Part shown: in pieces, positions 1 through 8,700 of the stretch
How positions within the stretch are numbered: position 1 is the first letter of the stretch
Layout: every line of letters begins with the position of its first letter
Source of the DNA: an uncultured Hyphomonadaceae bacterium
GTDB taxonomy: Bacteria; Pseudomonadota; Alphaproteobacteria; Caulobacterales; Maricaulaceae
Assembly: GCA_913058335.1 (NCBI GenBank)
Contig: CAJXPX010000016.1
Coordinates: 1-64,000, forward strand
Direction of reading: 5' to 3'
DNA length: 64,000 nucleotides
Notes under the pieces: model-generated
What the model was told of the DNA's origin: nothing
Database searches by the model: none
Seen by the model: only the letters and a program-made list of their open reading frames with translations
Program-made: the position numbers and the translations under genes

Positions 1-100
1 ATTTATTTTATAAGGGATTGAGAAAGTTGGGCTTTTAAAATCAATAAGCGGGGATCTAAATGGCTGATAAGGCTGGTGCGCTTCAAATTTTTCTGTTTGC

Positions 101-787
101 TCAAATTATAAAAGTCGAGATTTCGTCCAAGGTCTTTTTAACAAGGGCGTGTTTTGGAACTGTCGCGGTTTCTGCTGGGTGACCGACCACCATTAGAAGA
201 AATGGTTTTTCACTATTCGGCCGTTCGCAAATTTCTCTTAAAAACCCCATTGGAGCAGGCGTATGCGTCAGGGTTCCAAGCCCTGCCGAATGTAAAGCCG
301 TAATAAGTAGTCCGGTAGCTAACCCGACGGATTCGGTCACATAGTAATTCTTCTTGTTCTGGCCAATAATTTCGCCCCCGCGCCGTTGTGCGAATACAGC
401 AATTAGCCAAGGCGCCGTTTCGAGAAAGGGCTTGCTTTGATTTGTTCCCAGCGGGGCAAGAGCGTCAAGCCATTCCGCCGGAGCGCGCCCTCCGTAAAAC
501 TCTGCCTCCTCCGATTCTGCGGCAATACGGATTTTCCGCTTTATCTCAGCATCGGAAATCGCGACAAAATGCCAAGGTTGGTGATTAGCCCCGCTCGGGG
601 CCGTCCCGGCGGCTTTGAGGCAGGTTTCAATGATTTCTTTCGAAACTGGTTCGTCGGAAAAGTCCCGTATAGTTCGGCGCGACGAAAGCCGGTTCAGCAC
701 TGCCTCAGCGCGTTGCCGCATCTGCTCTTCGGTGAGTTCGTGATACCCTTCTAACGGAAGGTGGTCCTCTGTCACACCTTCGTCCAA
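101..787 (-). CDS. nitroreductase family protein
   Basis: FMN-dependent oxidoreductase of the nitroreductase fold, 228 residues. The N-terminal motif [13 protein letters not shown] (about residues 35-47), the flavin-contacting [12 protein letters not shown] (about 62-73) and the helix around [20 protein letters not shown] are typical of the family. The sequence looks closer to the iodotyrosine-deiodinase/BluB-like branch than to NfsB; the substrate cannot be read from sequence. The start used is TTG at 787, which overlaps the end of tdh by 16 nt; an internal ATG at 721 (Met23) with a GAAGAG-like site upstream is an alternative. It is the last gene of the kbl-tdh-nitroreductase run, so it is probably co-transcribed with threonine degradation. 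No strong terminator is visible between it and the window edge. Confidence 0.88.
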   Translation of the reverse strand: MDEGVTEDHLPLEGYHELTEEQMRQRAEAVLNRLSSRRTIRDFSDEPVSKEIIETCLKAAGTAPSGANHQPWHFVAISDAEIKRKIRIAAESEEAEFYGGRAPAEWLDALAPLGTNQSKPFLETAPWLIAVFAQRRGGEIIGQNKKNYYVTESVGLATGLLITALHSAGLGTLTHTPAPMGFLREICERPNSEKPFLLMVVGHPAETATVPKHALVKKTLDEISTFII

Positions 788-1830
788 TCCAAAATGACCT
801 TTCCTGTTTTTCCGGTTTCCATTAGGTCAAAAGCCTTTTGAAAATCCGTTGCCGCGAAACGATGCGTGATAAGCGGGCTCATATCCAAGCCGCCATCAAT
901 CAAGGCCAGCATTTTATACCACGTCTCGTACATCTGGCGCCCATAAATACCGCGCAGGGTCAGCGCTTTACCGACGATTTTGCCAAAATCGACTGGATAA
1001 GGCTTGGCCGGAATACCAAGCATGGCGATGTTTCCACCCATCAACATGCAATCCAGCATCTGATTAAAGGCAGGCTGTGCGCCGCTCATTTCCAAACCGA
1101 CATCAAAGCCTTCATCCAAGCCGATCTCGTCCATGACCTTTTTTAAATCTTCGTTCATTGTGTTGACCATGCGAGTTCGAGTCGTCAGCGTTTTAGCAAA
1201 CTCAAGACGCCAATCATTGATGTCGGTCAGCACGATACGTCTAGCGCCTGCGCGCTCTGCCACAGCGGCGGCCATAATGCCGATAGGGCCTGCGCCTGTA
1301 ATCAGAACATCTTCGCCCACCAAATCAAAAGCCAAAGTTGTATGGACGGCATTGCCGAGGGGATCAAGAATAGAGGCGATCTCTAGAGGAAAATCATTGC
1401 CGAGAGGAATGACATTAAATTCAGGGAGTGCCAGATATTCGGCAAACGCCCCGGGCAAATTAACTCCAATTCCTTTCGTGTCCGGGTCGAGATGGAACCG
1501 CCCTGCCCGGGCATTTCTAGACTTTCGCCCCACCACATGACCTTCTCCGCTCACGCGGTCGCCCACTTTTACACGGGTGACTGTTGAGCCAATGGCAACA
1601 ACATGGCCACCATATTCATGGCCAATCACCATAGGAACAGGTACGTTTTTTTGCGCCCATTCATCCCAGCCATAAATATGCATATCTGTTCCACAAATCG
1701 CCGTACGCTCGATTTTGATAAGAACTTCATTTGGCGTAATCTCAGGCACAGGCACGTCTTCTATCCAGAGGCCCTTCTCAGGCTTGGCTTTGACAAGGGC
1801 CTTCATGGCTTTGGGAAGCTTATCAGCCAT
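772..1830 (-). CDS. tdh: L-threonine 3-dehydrogenase
   Basis: Oxidises L-threonine to 2-amino-3-ketobutyrate with NAD+, the first step of threonine degradation to glycine. Zinc-dependent medium-chain dehydrogenase, 352 residues. The catalytic zinc site is visible as [14 protein letters not shown] (Cys46) and GHEYGG (His71-Glu72), followed by the Rossmann stretch [20 protein letters not shown]. Odd feature: the lobe that holds the structural zinc in E. coli Tdh (four cysteines) reads [19 protein letters not shown] here and has no cysteine, so the structural zinc is probably absent. I recall the same loss in other alphaproteobacterial Tdh proteins. The ATG at 1830 overlaps the kbl stop as TAATG, so translation is probably coupled. 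Confidence 0.96.
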   Translation of the reverse strand: MADKLPKAMKALVKAKPEKGLWIEDVPVPEITPNEVLIKIERTAICGTDMHIYGWDEWAQKNVPVPMVIGHEYGGHVVAIGSTVTRVKVGDRVSGEGHVVGRKSRNARAGRFHLDPDTKGIGVNLPGAFAEYLALPEFNVIPLGNDFPLEIASILDPLGNAVHTTLAFDLVGEDVLITGAGPIGIMAAAVAERAGARRIVLTDINDWRLEFAKTLTTRTRMVNTMNEDLKKVMDEIGLDEGFDVGLEMSGAQPAFNQMLDCMLMGGNIAMLGIPAKPYPVDFGKIVGKALTLRGIYGRQMYETWYKMLALIDGGLDMSPLITHRFAATDFQKAFDLMETGKTGKVILDWTKV

Positions 1831-3032
1831 TAAATCACTCCTAGCTCTTTGCCGACTTTGATGAAGGCCGCAATGGTGCGGTCAATTTGCTCCGGCGTGT
1901 GCGCGGCGCTCATCTGTGTTCTAATTCGGGCTTGCCCTTTGGGCACGACAGGGAAGAAAAAGCCGATAACATAAATACCTTCATCCAAAAGTTTCGCCGC
2001 CATGTCCTGTGCGATATTGGCGTCGCCCAGCATAACAGGAATAATCGGGTGCTCTCCATCTGGAAGTGTAAAGCCGGCCTCTGTCATGCCTTTGCGAAAT
2101 TGCTCTGAATTGGCTTTGAGTTGCTTCCGCAGATCATTTCCCTGCTTGGCCAGTTCAATCGCTTTCAGGCTCGCTCCGACCAGACCAGGCGCAAGAGAGT
2201 TAGAGAAGAGATAGGGCCGCGAGCGTTGGCGCAGCATATCCACGACAGATTGCTTCGCGCAAGTAAAGCCGCCCATCGCGCCGCCGAGCGCTTTGCCTAG
2301 CGTACCAGTGAGAATATCGACGCCGCCTTCTACGCCGCGAAACTCTGCCGACCCTCGACCGCTCTTGCCCAAAAATCCGGTGGCGTGACAGTCATCGACC
2401 ATAAGTAGAGCGCCAAATTCTTTTTTGAGCGCCACAATCTCGTCCAGCTTGGCGATGGTGCCGTCCATAGAGAAAACGCCATCCGTCGCAATCAGGATGT
2501 TCTGTGCGCCATCAGATTTTGCGGCTTTAAGTTTCTCGCGTAAATCGTTCATGTCAGAGGTTTTGAAGCGATAGCGCATCGCTTTGCAGAGGCGGATACC
2601 GTCAATGATCGAGGCATGGTTAAGTGTGTCGGAAATAATGGCGTCGTCCGGGCCAAGCAAAGGCTCGAACAAGCCGCCATTCGCGTCGAAGCAAGCCGCG
2701 TAAAGTATGCTATCTTCAAAACCGAGCCAGTCAGCTATTGATTTCTCAAGCTCACGATGCTGCGCTTGCGTTCCGCAAATAAAACGCACAGACGCCATCC
2801 CGAAGCCGTGGTCCTGCGTCGCCTTCTGAGACGCTTTGATAAGGTCCGGATGATTGGCAAGGCCCAGATAATTATTGGCGCAGAAATTCAGGACTTCTTT
2901 TTCTTCGCCGTTTTGACGGATGCCAATATCAGAAGACTGATCGCTCGTAATCAAGCGCTCGCTTTTCCAAAGTCCCTCCTCTTTAATAGAGTCGAGTTCT
3001 TTTTCTAAATCGGCGTAAAAACTATCTGACAT
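1830..3032 (-). CDS. kbl: 2-amino-3-ketobutyrate CoA ligase (glycine C-acetyltransferase)
   Basis: PLP enzyme of the alpha-oxoamine synthase family that cleaves 2-amino-3-ketobutyrate with CoA to glycine and acetyl-CoA, completing the pathway started by Tdh. About 400 residues. The N-terminal [16 protein letters not shown], the FCMDGT-like segment [14 protein letters not shown], the [16 protein letters not shown] motif and the PLP-lysine segment [10 protein letters not shown] are all present. I chose the start at 3032 (MSDSFYADL) over the longer frame from 3065, because a GAGG ribosome site sits 7 nt before this ATG and the family normally begins here. It leads the kbl-tdh operon, and its TAA overlaps the tdh ATG by one base. 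Confidence 0.96.
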   Translation of the reverse strand: MSDSFYADLEKELDSIKEEGLWKSERLITSDQSSDIGIRQNGEEKEVLNFCANNYLGLANHPDLIKASQKATQDHGFGMASVRFICGTQAQHRELEKSIADWLGFEDSILYAACFDANGGLFEPLLGPDDAIISDTLNHASIIDGIRLCKAMRYRFKTSDMNDLREKLKAAKSDGAQNILIATDGVFSMDGTIAKLDEIVALKKEFGALLMVDDCHATGFLGKSGRGSAEFRGVEGGVDILTGTLGKALGGAMGGFTCAKQSVVDMLRQRSRPYLFSNSLAPGLVGASLKAIELAKQGNDLRKQLKANSEQFRKGMTEAGFTLPDGEHPIIPVMLGDANIAQDMAAKLLDEGIYVIGFFFPVVPKGQARIRTQMSAAHTPEQIDRTIAAFIKVGKELGVI

Positions 3033-3101
3033 ATATAACCTCAAATTCTTGAGCAGGATTTTCACTCAACCAATAACATATTAAAGCGTTATACCAGAGC
3101 T

Positions 3102-3752
3102 ATGACATCAGTTTGCCAAAATAATTTACCTCTATCGCCAAATACTGACGCCTTAATCGACACAATTCGCCGCTGCGAAGTTTGCGCGCATTCCACTCCG
3201 CCTCTGCCCGTCGCGCCTAACCCGATAATTCGGGGGACGCAAAAGTCTAAAATTCGCATTATTAGCCAAGCCCCCGGAACGCTCGCGCATGCCAGTTCTG
3301 TCCCATTTAATGATCCTTCGGGCAAACGCCTGAGAGACTGGCTCGGGGTGGACGAGACCGCCTTTTATAACCCCGACTTTTTCGCAATTACGCCAATGGG
3401 TTTCTGTTTTCCAGGACAAGACAAAAAGGGGGGCGATCTTCCTCCGCGAAAGGAATGCGCCCCGCTTTGGCAAAAAGCTTTGACCCATGCCCTGCCTGAA
3501 GTAGAGCTGACACTCCTCGTCGGTATGTATGCTGTGAAGCGCTATTTAGGGCCAATGATGGAACGGACCTTGACTGAGACCGTCCGGAAATGGCCAAGTT
3601 TCGGGCCGGGCTTGATGCCCTTGCCGCATCCAAGCTGGCGCAATAATGCGTGGATCAAAAGGCACGATTGGTTTGCGGAGGAGTTGGTGGCTCTAAAGCG
3701 GCGCGTGGGCGAGATTATCGGAGAGGAGAACACGAAAGCGCGAGAGGCTTGA
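3102..3752 (+). CDS. uracil-DNA glycosylase superfamily protein
   Basis: 216 residues, related to the family 4/5-type uracil-DNA glycosylases (COG1573). Visible features are motif SQAPG (55-59, GEAPG in characterised members), DPSGKRLRDWLG (about 71-82) and a C-terminal PLPHPSWRN box matching the HPS motif. Four cysteines at 25, 28, 102 and 119 have nearly the Cx2C ... Cx15-16C spacing of the 4Fe-4S cluster in family 4 enzymes, so a cluster is likely. The first motif lacks the usual glutamate, so activity on uracil is an inference. It is transcribed opposite to kbl and converges on pbpC, with which its last 60 bases overlap. A DNA-repair role is likely but unproven. Confidence 0.85.
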   Translation: MTSVCQNNLPLSPNTDALIDTIRRCEVCAHSTPPLPVAPNPIIRGTQKSKIRIISQAPGTLAHASSVPFNDPSGKRLRDWLGVDETAFYNPDFFAITPMGFCFPGQDKKGGDLPPRKECAPLWQKALTHALPEVELTLLVGMYAVKRYLGPMMERTLTETVRKWPSFGPGLMPLPHPSWRNNAWIKRHDWFAEELVALKRRVGEIIGEENTKAREA

Positions 3753-5732
3753 CCGTCCGTCGCTGTCAATAACCTTCAACGTATAAAACCCGGCGGATTT
3801 TGGTTTAAACGTCGCAGACCCGTATTTCGCGTCTAATATCTCTCCATCCACATAAAAGCGTAACTCTTTGGAGGACTGGGCGCGAAGTCTTAAATCTCTG
3901 CGTTGATTTTGGACAAGCACGTCACTTCCATTGGACGGAAAAGATATCTGAGGTCCCGCATCCAAAACCGTTTTAAAGGCCTTACTTTCCCTGACGCGGT
4001 TATCGGCAACCTCAAAAGGCCGGACCGTCCGATCTGATAAGCTATCGAAAACATCGAATAAAAGCGGAGCGGCAGACTCTCGTCCTGTCTGTCCGGGACG
4101 CGGGGCGCCGTCCGGCCTGCCCACCCAGACCACGATCGTATGGTCTTTGGTGTATCCCGCCGCCCAGCTATCGCGGGCTCCGTAAGACGTGCCTGTCTTG
4201 TAAGCTATAGAAGAACGGGTTTGTGATAAATGACCCGGCAGACGGCCTTGAGGCGGGGTAGCTGCGGCGAGGACTTTTGTGATTTTTGCGGTCGTCTCCG
4301 GCGGCAAAATCTGCACCCCCGTTTCCGTCTGGCTTTGCCCAAATTCCCAGTTTAGCGGTTTTGCAACTCCGTCATTGGCAAGGGCCGTGTAAAGCGTGGC
4401 GAGATCTATAGCTGTCATCCCGGCCCCGCCCAGAGCCAATGATAAACCGCTATCTTCTTCACGATGTCTCGAAAGACGGGGAATTGCGCCCGCCGAGGTC
4501 AGGAGCGCCTCAAATCTGGCAGACCCCACCTGATCAAGGGCCGCAACGGCAGGTACGTTCAAGGAATGTTTCAAAGCATCCTGCAAACGGACTTTCCCGT
4601 GATAGCGGCGATTAAAATTTTCCGGCTGATAGGCTCCGAACCGGGTGGGGGCGTCGCGGATTGTGCTGTTCATACCCGCCCGCCCGTCACTCATCGCCAA
4701 TCCATAGATAAAGGGTTTAAGCGTTGATCCCGGCGAGCGGATCGCGCGGGTCAAATCAAGCCAGCCCCCGTCATGATCGCGCGCGCCTGCTGTGACCTGC
4801 GCCACAACATTGCGGGTTTTATTTTCGACAACCAAAATGGAGGCGTTCACGACGCGGTTTTGCTGTTCCAATGACTGTTTCAAAATCCGATGGGCTGTTT
4901 TCTGGATTTTCGGATCTATAAAGCTATGAATATCGCGGCTTCGGGCCGAAAGGATCGGCGCGCCTATTTCCGCATCCGATGGGAAATCGTGAACAAATTG
5001 CGGCACGGGCACCTCTATAGCTTCCTGAGCCATAAGGCTCGTCAAAACGCCCTCACGAACGAGCTTCTCTAGGATACGATCGCGCCCGGCCTTTGCGGCT
5101 ACAGGGTGCCTATCCGGGCGGCGAGCTTCCGGAGCTTGCGGTAAAGCAATCAGCAACGCGATTTCATCCCAAGTGAGCTGTCCCGGCGGTTTTTCAAAGT
5201 ATCGCCAGCTGGCGGCTTCAATGCCTTGAATATTGCCGCCATAGGAAATCCGCGTCAGATATTGCTCAAGAATATCTTGCTTGGAAAAAACCATCTCATA
5301 TTTAAGGGCGGCGACGCTCTCGATGACCTTGGATTTAAACACGCGAGGACGGGGCTTGTATTGACGCACAAGTTGCATCGTAATCGTTGACGCCCCGGAT
5401 TTTGCCTGACCCGAATGATGCCAGGTTTTGAGCGCCCGCCCTATGGCTGGAATATCCACCCCGCTATGAGAATAGAAGCGGGCATCTTCTATAGCGAGTA
5501 ACGCGCGGATGAAATTTGGATCAATCTCATCCAGCGTCGGGGCCAAACGCCAATAGTTGTCATTTGTCGAGTAGCGCGCCAAGACCTGATCATTATGATC
5601 ATAAAGCGTGGTCGCATTTTCAGAACGAATTTGCTCAGGCGCAACAGGAAAGGCCATAATCCAGAAAATTCCGATCCAAGCCATTCCGAGGCCAAACCAT
5701 ATTTTTTTGGGGTATGTCACCCGTAAGCGCAT
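3693..5732 (-). CDS. pbpC: penicillin-binding protein 1C
   Basis: Bifunctional peptidoglycan synthase-like protein, 679 residues, with an N-terminal membrane anchor (residues about 9-28). The GT51 glycosyltransferase domain shows EDARFYSHSGVD and GASTITMQLVRQ. The transpeptidase domain has the SxxK motif in SPGSTLKPF, SLN in KHSLNVPAV and KTG in KTGTSYGARDSW. The end matches the BiPBP_C domain typical of PbpC. The ATG overlaps the stop of the alpha-2-macroglobulin gene as TAATG, and this pairing is conserved in many Gram-negatives, where the inhibitor is thought to work with PbpC in defending or repairing the wall. Its 3' end runs 60 nt into the opposite-strand UDG-like gene. Confidence 0.95.
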   Translation of the reverse strand: MRLRVTYPKKIWFGLGMAWIGIFWIMAFPVAPEQIRSENATTLYDHNDQVLARYSTNDNYWRLAPTLDEIDPNFIRALLAIEDARFYSHSGVDIPAIGRALKTWHHSGQAKSGASTITMQLVRQYKPRPRVFKSKVIESVAALKYEMVFSKQDILEQYLTRISYGGNIQGIEAASWRYFEKPPGQLTWDEIALLIALPQAPEARRPDRHPVAAKAGRDRILEKLVREGVLTSLMAQEAIEVPVPQFVHDFPSDAEIGAPILSARSRDIHSFIDPKIQKTAHRILKQSLEQQNRVVNASILVVENKTRNVVAQVTAGARDHDGGWLDLTRAIRSPGSTLKPFIYGLAMSDGRAGMNSTIRDAPTRFGAYQPENFNRRYHGKVRLQDALKHSLNVPAVAALDQVGSARFEALLTSAGAIPRLSRHREEDSGLSLALGGAGMTAIDLATLYTALANDGVAKPLNWEFGQSQTETGVQILPPETTAKITKVLAAATPPQGRLPGHLSQTRSSIAYKTGTSYGARDSWAAGYTKDHTIVVWVGRPDGAPRPGQTGRESAAPLLFDVFDSLSDRTVRPFEVADNRVRESKAFKTVLDAGPQISFPSNGSDVLVQNQRRDLRLRAQSSKELRFYVDGEILDAKYGSATFKPKSAGFYTLKVIDSDGRSSLSRFRVLLSDNLAHAPL

Positions 5733-8700
5733 TAATTGCTCCCGGCGCCATGAACGACCAACCGATTAGCTTCTGTGCGGCCATTAAATTCCGGGCGGTA
5801 CATATCTTCGGCTACCGCGCCGGGAAAGACGAAATCTCCTTGCGTGACGGCACGAATGACATAAGCGACAGTAATGCGACCGTCGTCCCAGCGATTGACG
5901 CGCTCTGAAGCAACCATACGGTCATCCCGCATCTCTGCCATATCCAAATCAGTCAGGTCACCCAAAAAGCGGTAAGGCCCCGTGTCCCCGGCTTCGTCAG
6001 GAAGAAGAATGGACTCAATCTCAACACCCGCCGGCAGCAAATCCGCCAAAACGATCATGGCAGAGCGTTTCTGCTCCGGGTTAATCATCACGCGAATAAT
6101 GGCCCGCTCCCCTTTAACAAGCTGATTTTGGCTCATGGCTTGCCCTGACATAGAGAACATCTGTTTCTCAATCGCATAACCTTGAGAGATAGCGCCGGGA
6201 TCTCTGTCCGGTAGTCCGGATAGGGTTGCAGAGACCCAAACAGGATCGTCCCCCGTGTTTTCGATAACCTGATTTTCAGAAATCCCCTGCCCGCCTAAAT
6301 TAACAGATTGAGATGTATTCGACTGGGTTAGATCAAGCCCTCGCGCGTTTAAGGAAAGCTTACCTTGCCCCGCGCCTAATGAGGCGATCATACGAACCAG
6401 ATAGGACTGTTCCTGCGTATTTAAATACTGTGCCTCCTGGGCGGCCGCAGCGACGAAGCTCAATAGGTCAGAATTATAGTCTGGCTGAATATAATCATGG
6501 GCGACCGCAATCATAGCCGCAGCATTTCTTAAATCTGATGCATAATAATCGTCCGGATTATTCGACCTACCGCGTTGTTCTTGTGCCAAATTGAAAACCT
6601 GATTGGCGCGTCTTGTATCGCCGACTTTTGACAAAGCTGACCCCAGATAAGCCAAGGCCAAAGGAGAACGGATGTCCTTTGCATTATTATCTGCAAGGTA
6701 GCGCAAATCCGGCACGTCAACTTTGTCCGCCAGAGCCAGGACGTAATGCGCGTAGGCCGCGCGTTCAAACCGCCGCGTATCCTGCTCCAGACCTCCGGAA
6801 TTATTCCAGCCATAATTAAAGTTCAGATTCAGGTTGGTATAACGGCCCGGTTCTGAGATTTTACTTATAGCGGATAAAGCCCGGTCCAGAGCGTCTTGCG
6901 GAACTGACTGTCCATTTTCTTTCGCCAATAGCAGAAACTCTGTCACATAAACCTGCAACCATGGAGACGCATTGCCGTCATTGACGCGCCAGAGACCAAA
7001 TGCCCCTTGTGCATCCTGACGGGCGACAAGGCGTTTTATGGCTAAGTCAATACGCGCGCGTCTTTGTTCGTCACTTAGGCCCTGAATGCCGCCGAGTTGA
7101 TTGACAAAAAGAAGCGGCATCGCCGTACTCACTGTTTGTTCGGTGCAACCATAGGGATAGATGGACAGGGCTTGTAAATAGGTTTGCACGTCCAGCCCCG
7201 GAAGGTTGGAAACCGACAGGGTCAGATTCGTTGCTTCTGGTATGAACCCGTCAAGACTGAGAGAAGAAAGAGCATAACTTTGGTTGGGAGCAAGTTCCGT
7301 GAGACGTTTCACAACTTGCGGGCGATAGGGCGAGCGCGTCTCGATTTGCCGTATATTGCTGCGGGCATAACTATCTGGCCCTGAAACGTTCAGGTTAAAG
7401 TCAGATATGCCAATACCATTAGTTGAAATAGGTATCGAGACGTCCCGGCGTTCGTCTCTAGCGAGGTTAAATGTCGTCGCGTCTTTGGTCGTAAGGTCTG
7501 ATATAAAGGAAAGCGAATAGTCCCCTACAGAACCGTCCAAATTATCGAGACTGACTGTCGCAATGCCTTTATCCCCCGGGGCAAGAAATCGCGGCAAACC
7601 AACTGTTAATGGAACAGGGTCGCGCACTGTTAACTCTTGATCGCCACTTCCCACGGCAGATTTTGACCAGACAGTCGCCATAAGACGGAGCTGTCCCTGA
7701 AAATCAGGAATATCCAAAGTGATGAGAGTTTGGCCGTTCTTCACTTTGACAGGCCCCTGATACAACGCCACTGTTTGGGTCGGCACGACACTCAATCCAG
7801 CGCCGCCAAGACTATCTCCGCCCTGCGGAAGAATAGCTGCAAGACCGAGATTGGGATTCAAGAGCCGTGCATAATCATCGCGCACATCGAGACTGAACGC
7901 TTTTTTACCATAAAGATATTCGTCCGCTTTTGGGCTTTCATATTGAGTGAGTTGCAATATGCCCTCATCAACTGCGGCCAGACTTATCCAGGCTTGCTCA
8001 CCTTTTGGAATATTCGTGACTTGCATAGCCACTTCATAAGTCTGGCGGGGTTCAATGATTTCATCTGTTTCGAAAGTGACAGAGAGAGTCTGGTCTGAGC
8101 GGTCCAGGGCAATATAGCTCATTCCAGCGGCCCGGCGTTGAATGGACTTCCCGTCTTTGGCTTCCGGCGTATAGAGCGTCAGCATAGCATAAACGCTGTC
8201 ACCCCAATTTTTATCGAAAGTAAATGTCAGCTCAGACTCGCCTTCGGGCAGAACAACAGATTGAACGGATTGAATAGCTTCATTGGCGATCACAAGATCC
8301 CCGATTCCAGCATAGGGCGACTGGACTGAAAGCGTCACGCTTTGACCGGAGCTGACTTTGTCTTCGACTTTGCCCATAACGATGCGGTCGGGCGCATCAA
8401 CGCCGCTCCCCGGTCTGGCCCATCCCACATTAAATCTGAGGGCGGCTTTGTAGCCGTCAGGGCTGATAGCCTCTAAACGGTATTGACCACTCGGAAGACG
8501 TTTTGACCAATTTGCAGGCTCGCCCTGTATCTCAATTTCACCATCAAAAAGGGCGATGTCAGACACATCCTTGCGGTATCTCCATTCGCCATTTTCACGA
8601 TACCACTGGAAATCGTGAATTTCTTCGTAAAGTGTCCAATTCAGCGCGCTGTCAATAGCTTCGCCCGAGGAAGAAACATTGATCAGATCAATGCTAACAG

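Noticed and set aside
1-100. Short plus-strand frame starting at 60
   Set aside because: It runs only about 40 codons, overlaps the nitroreductase end and has no ribosome site; no feature is supported here.
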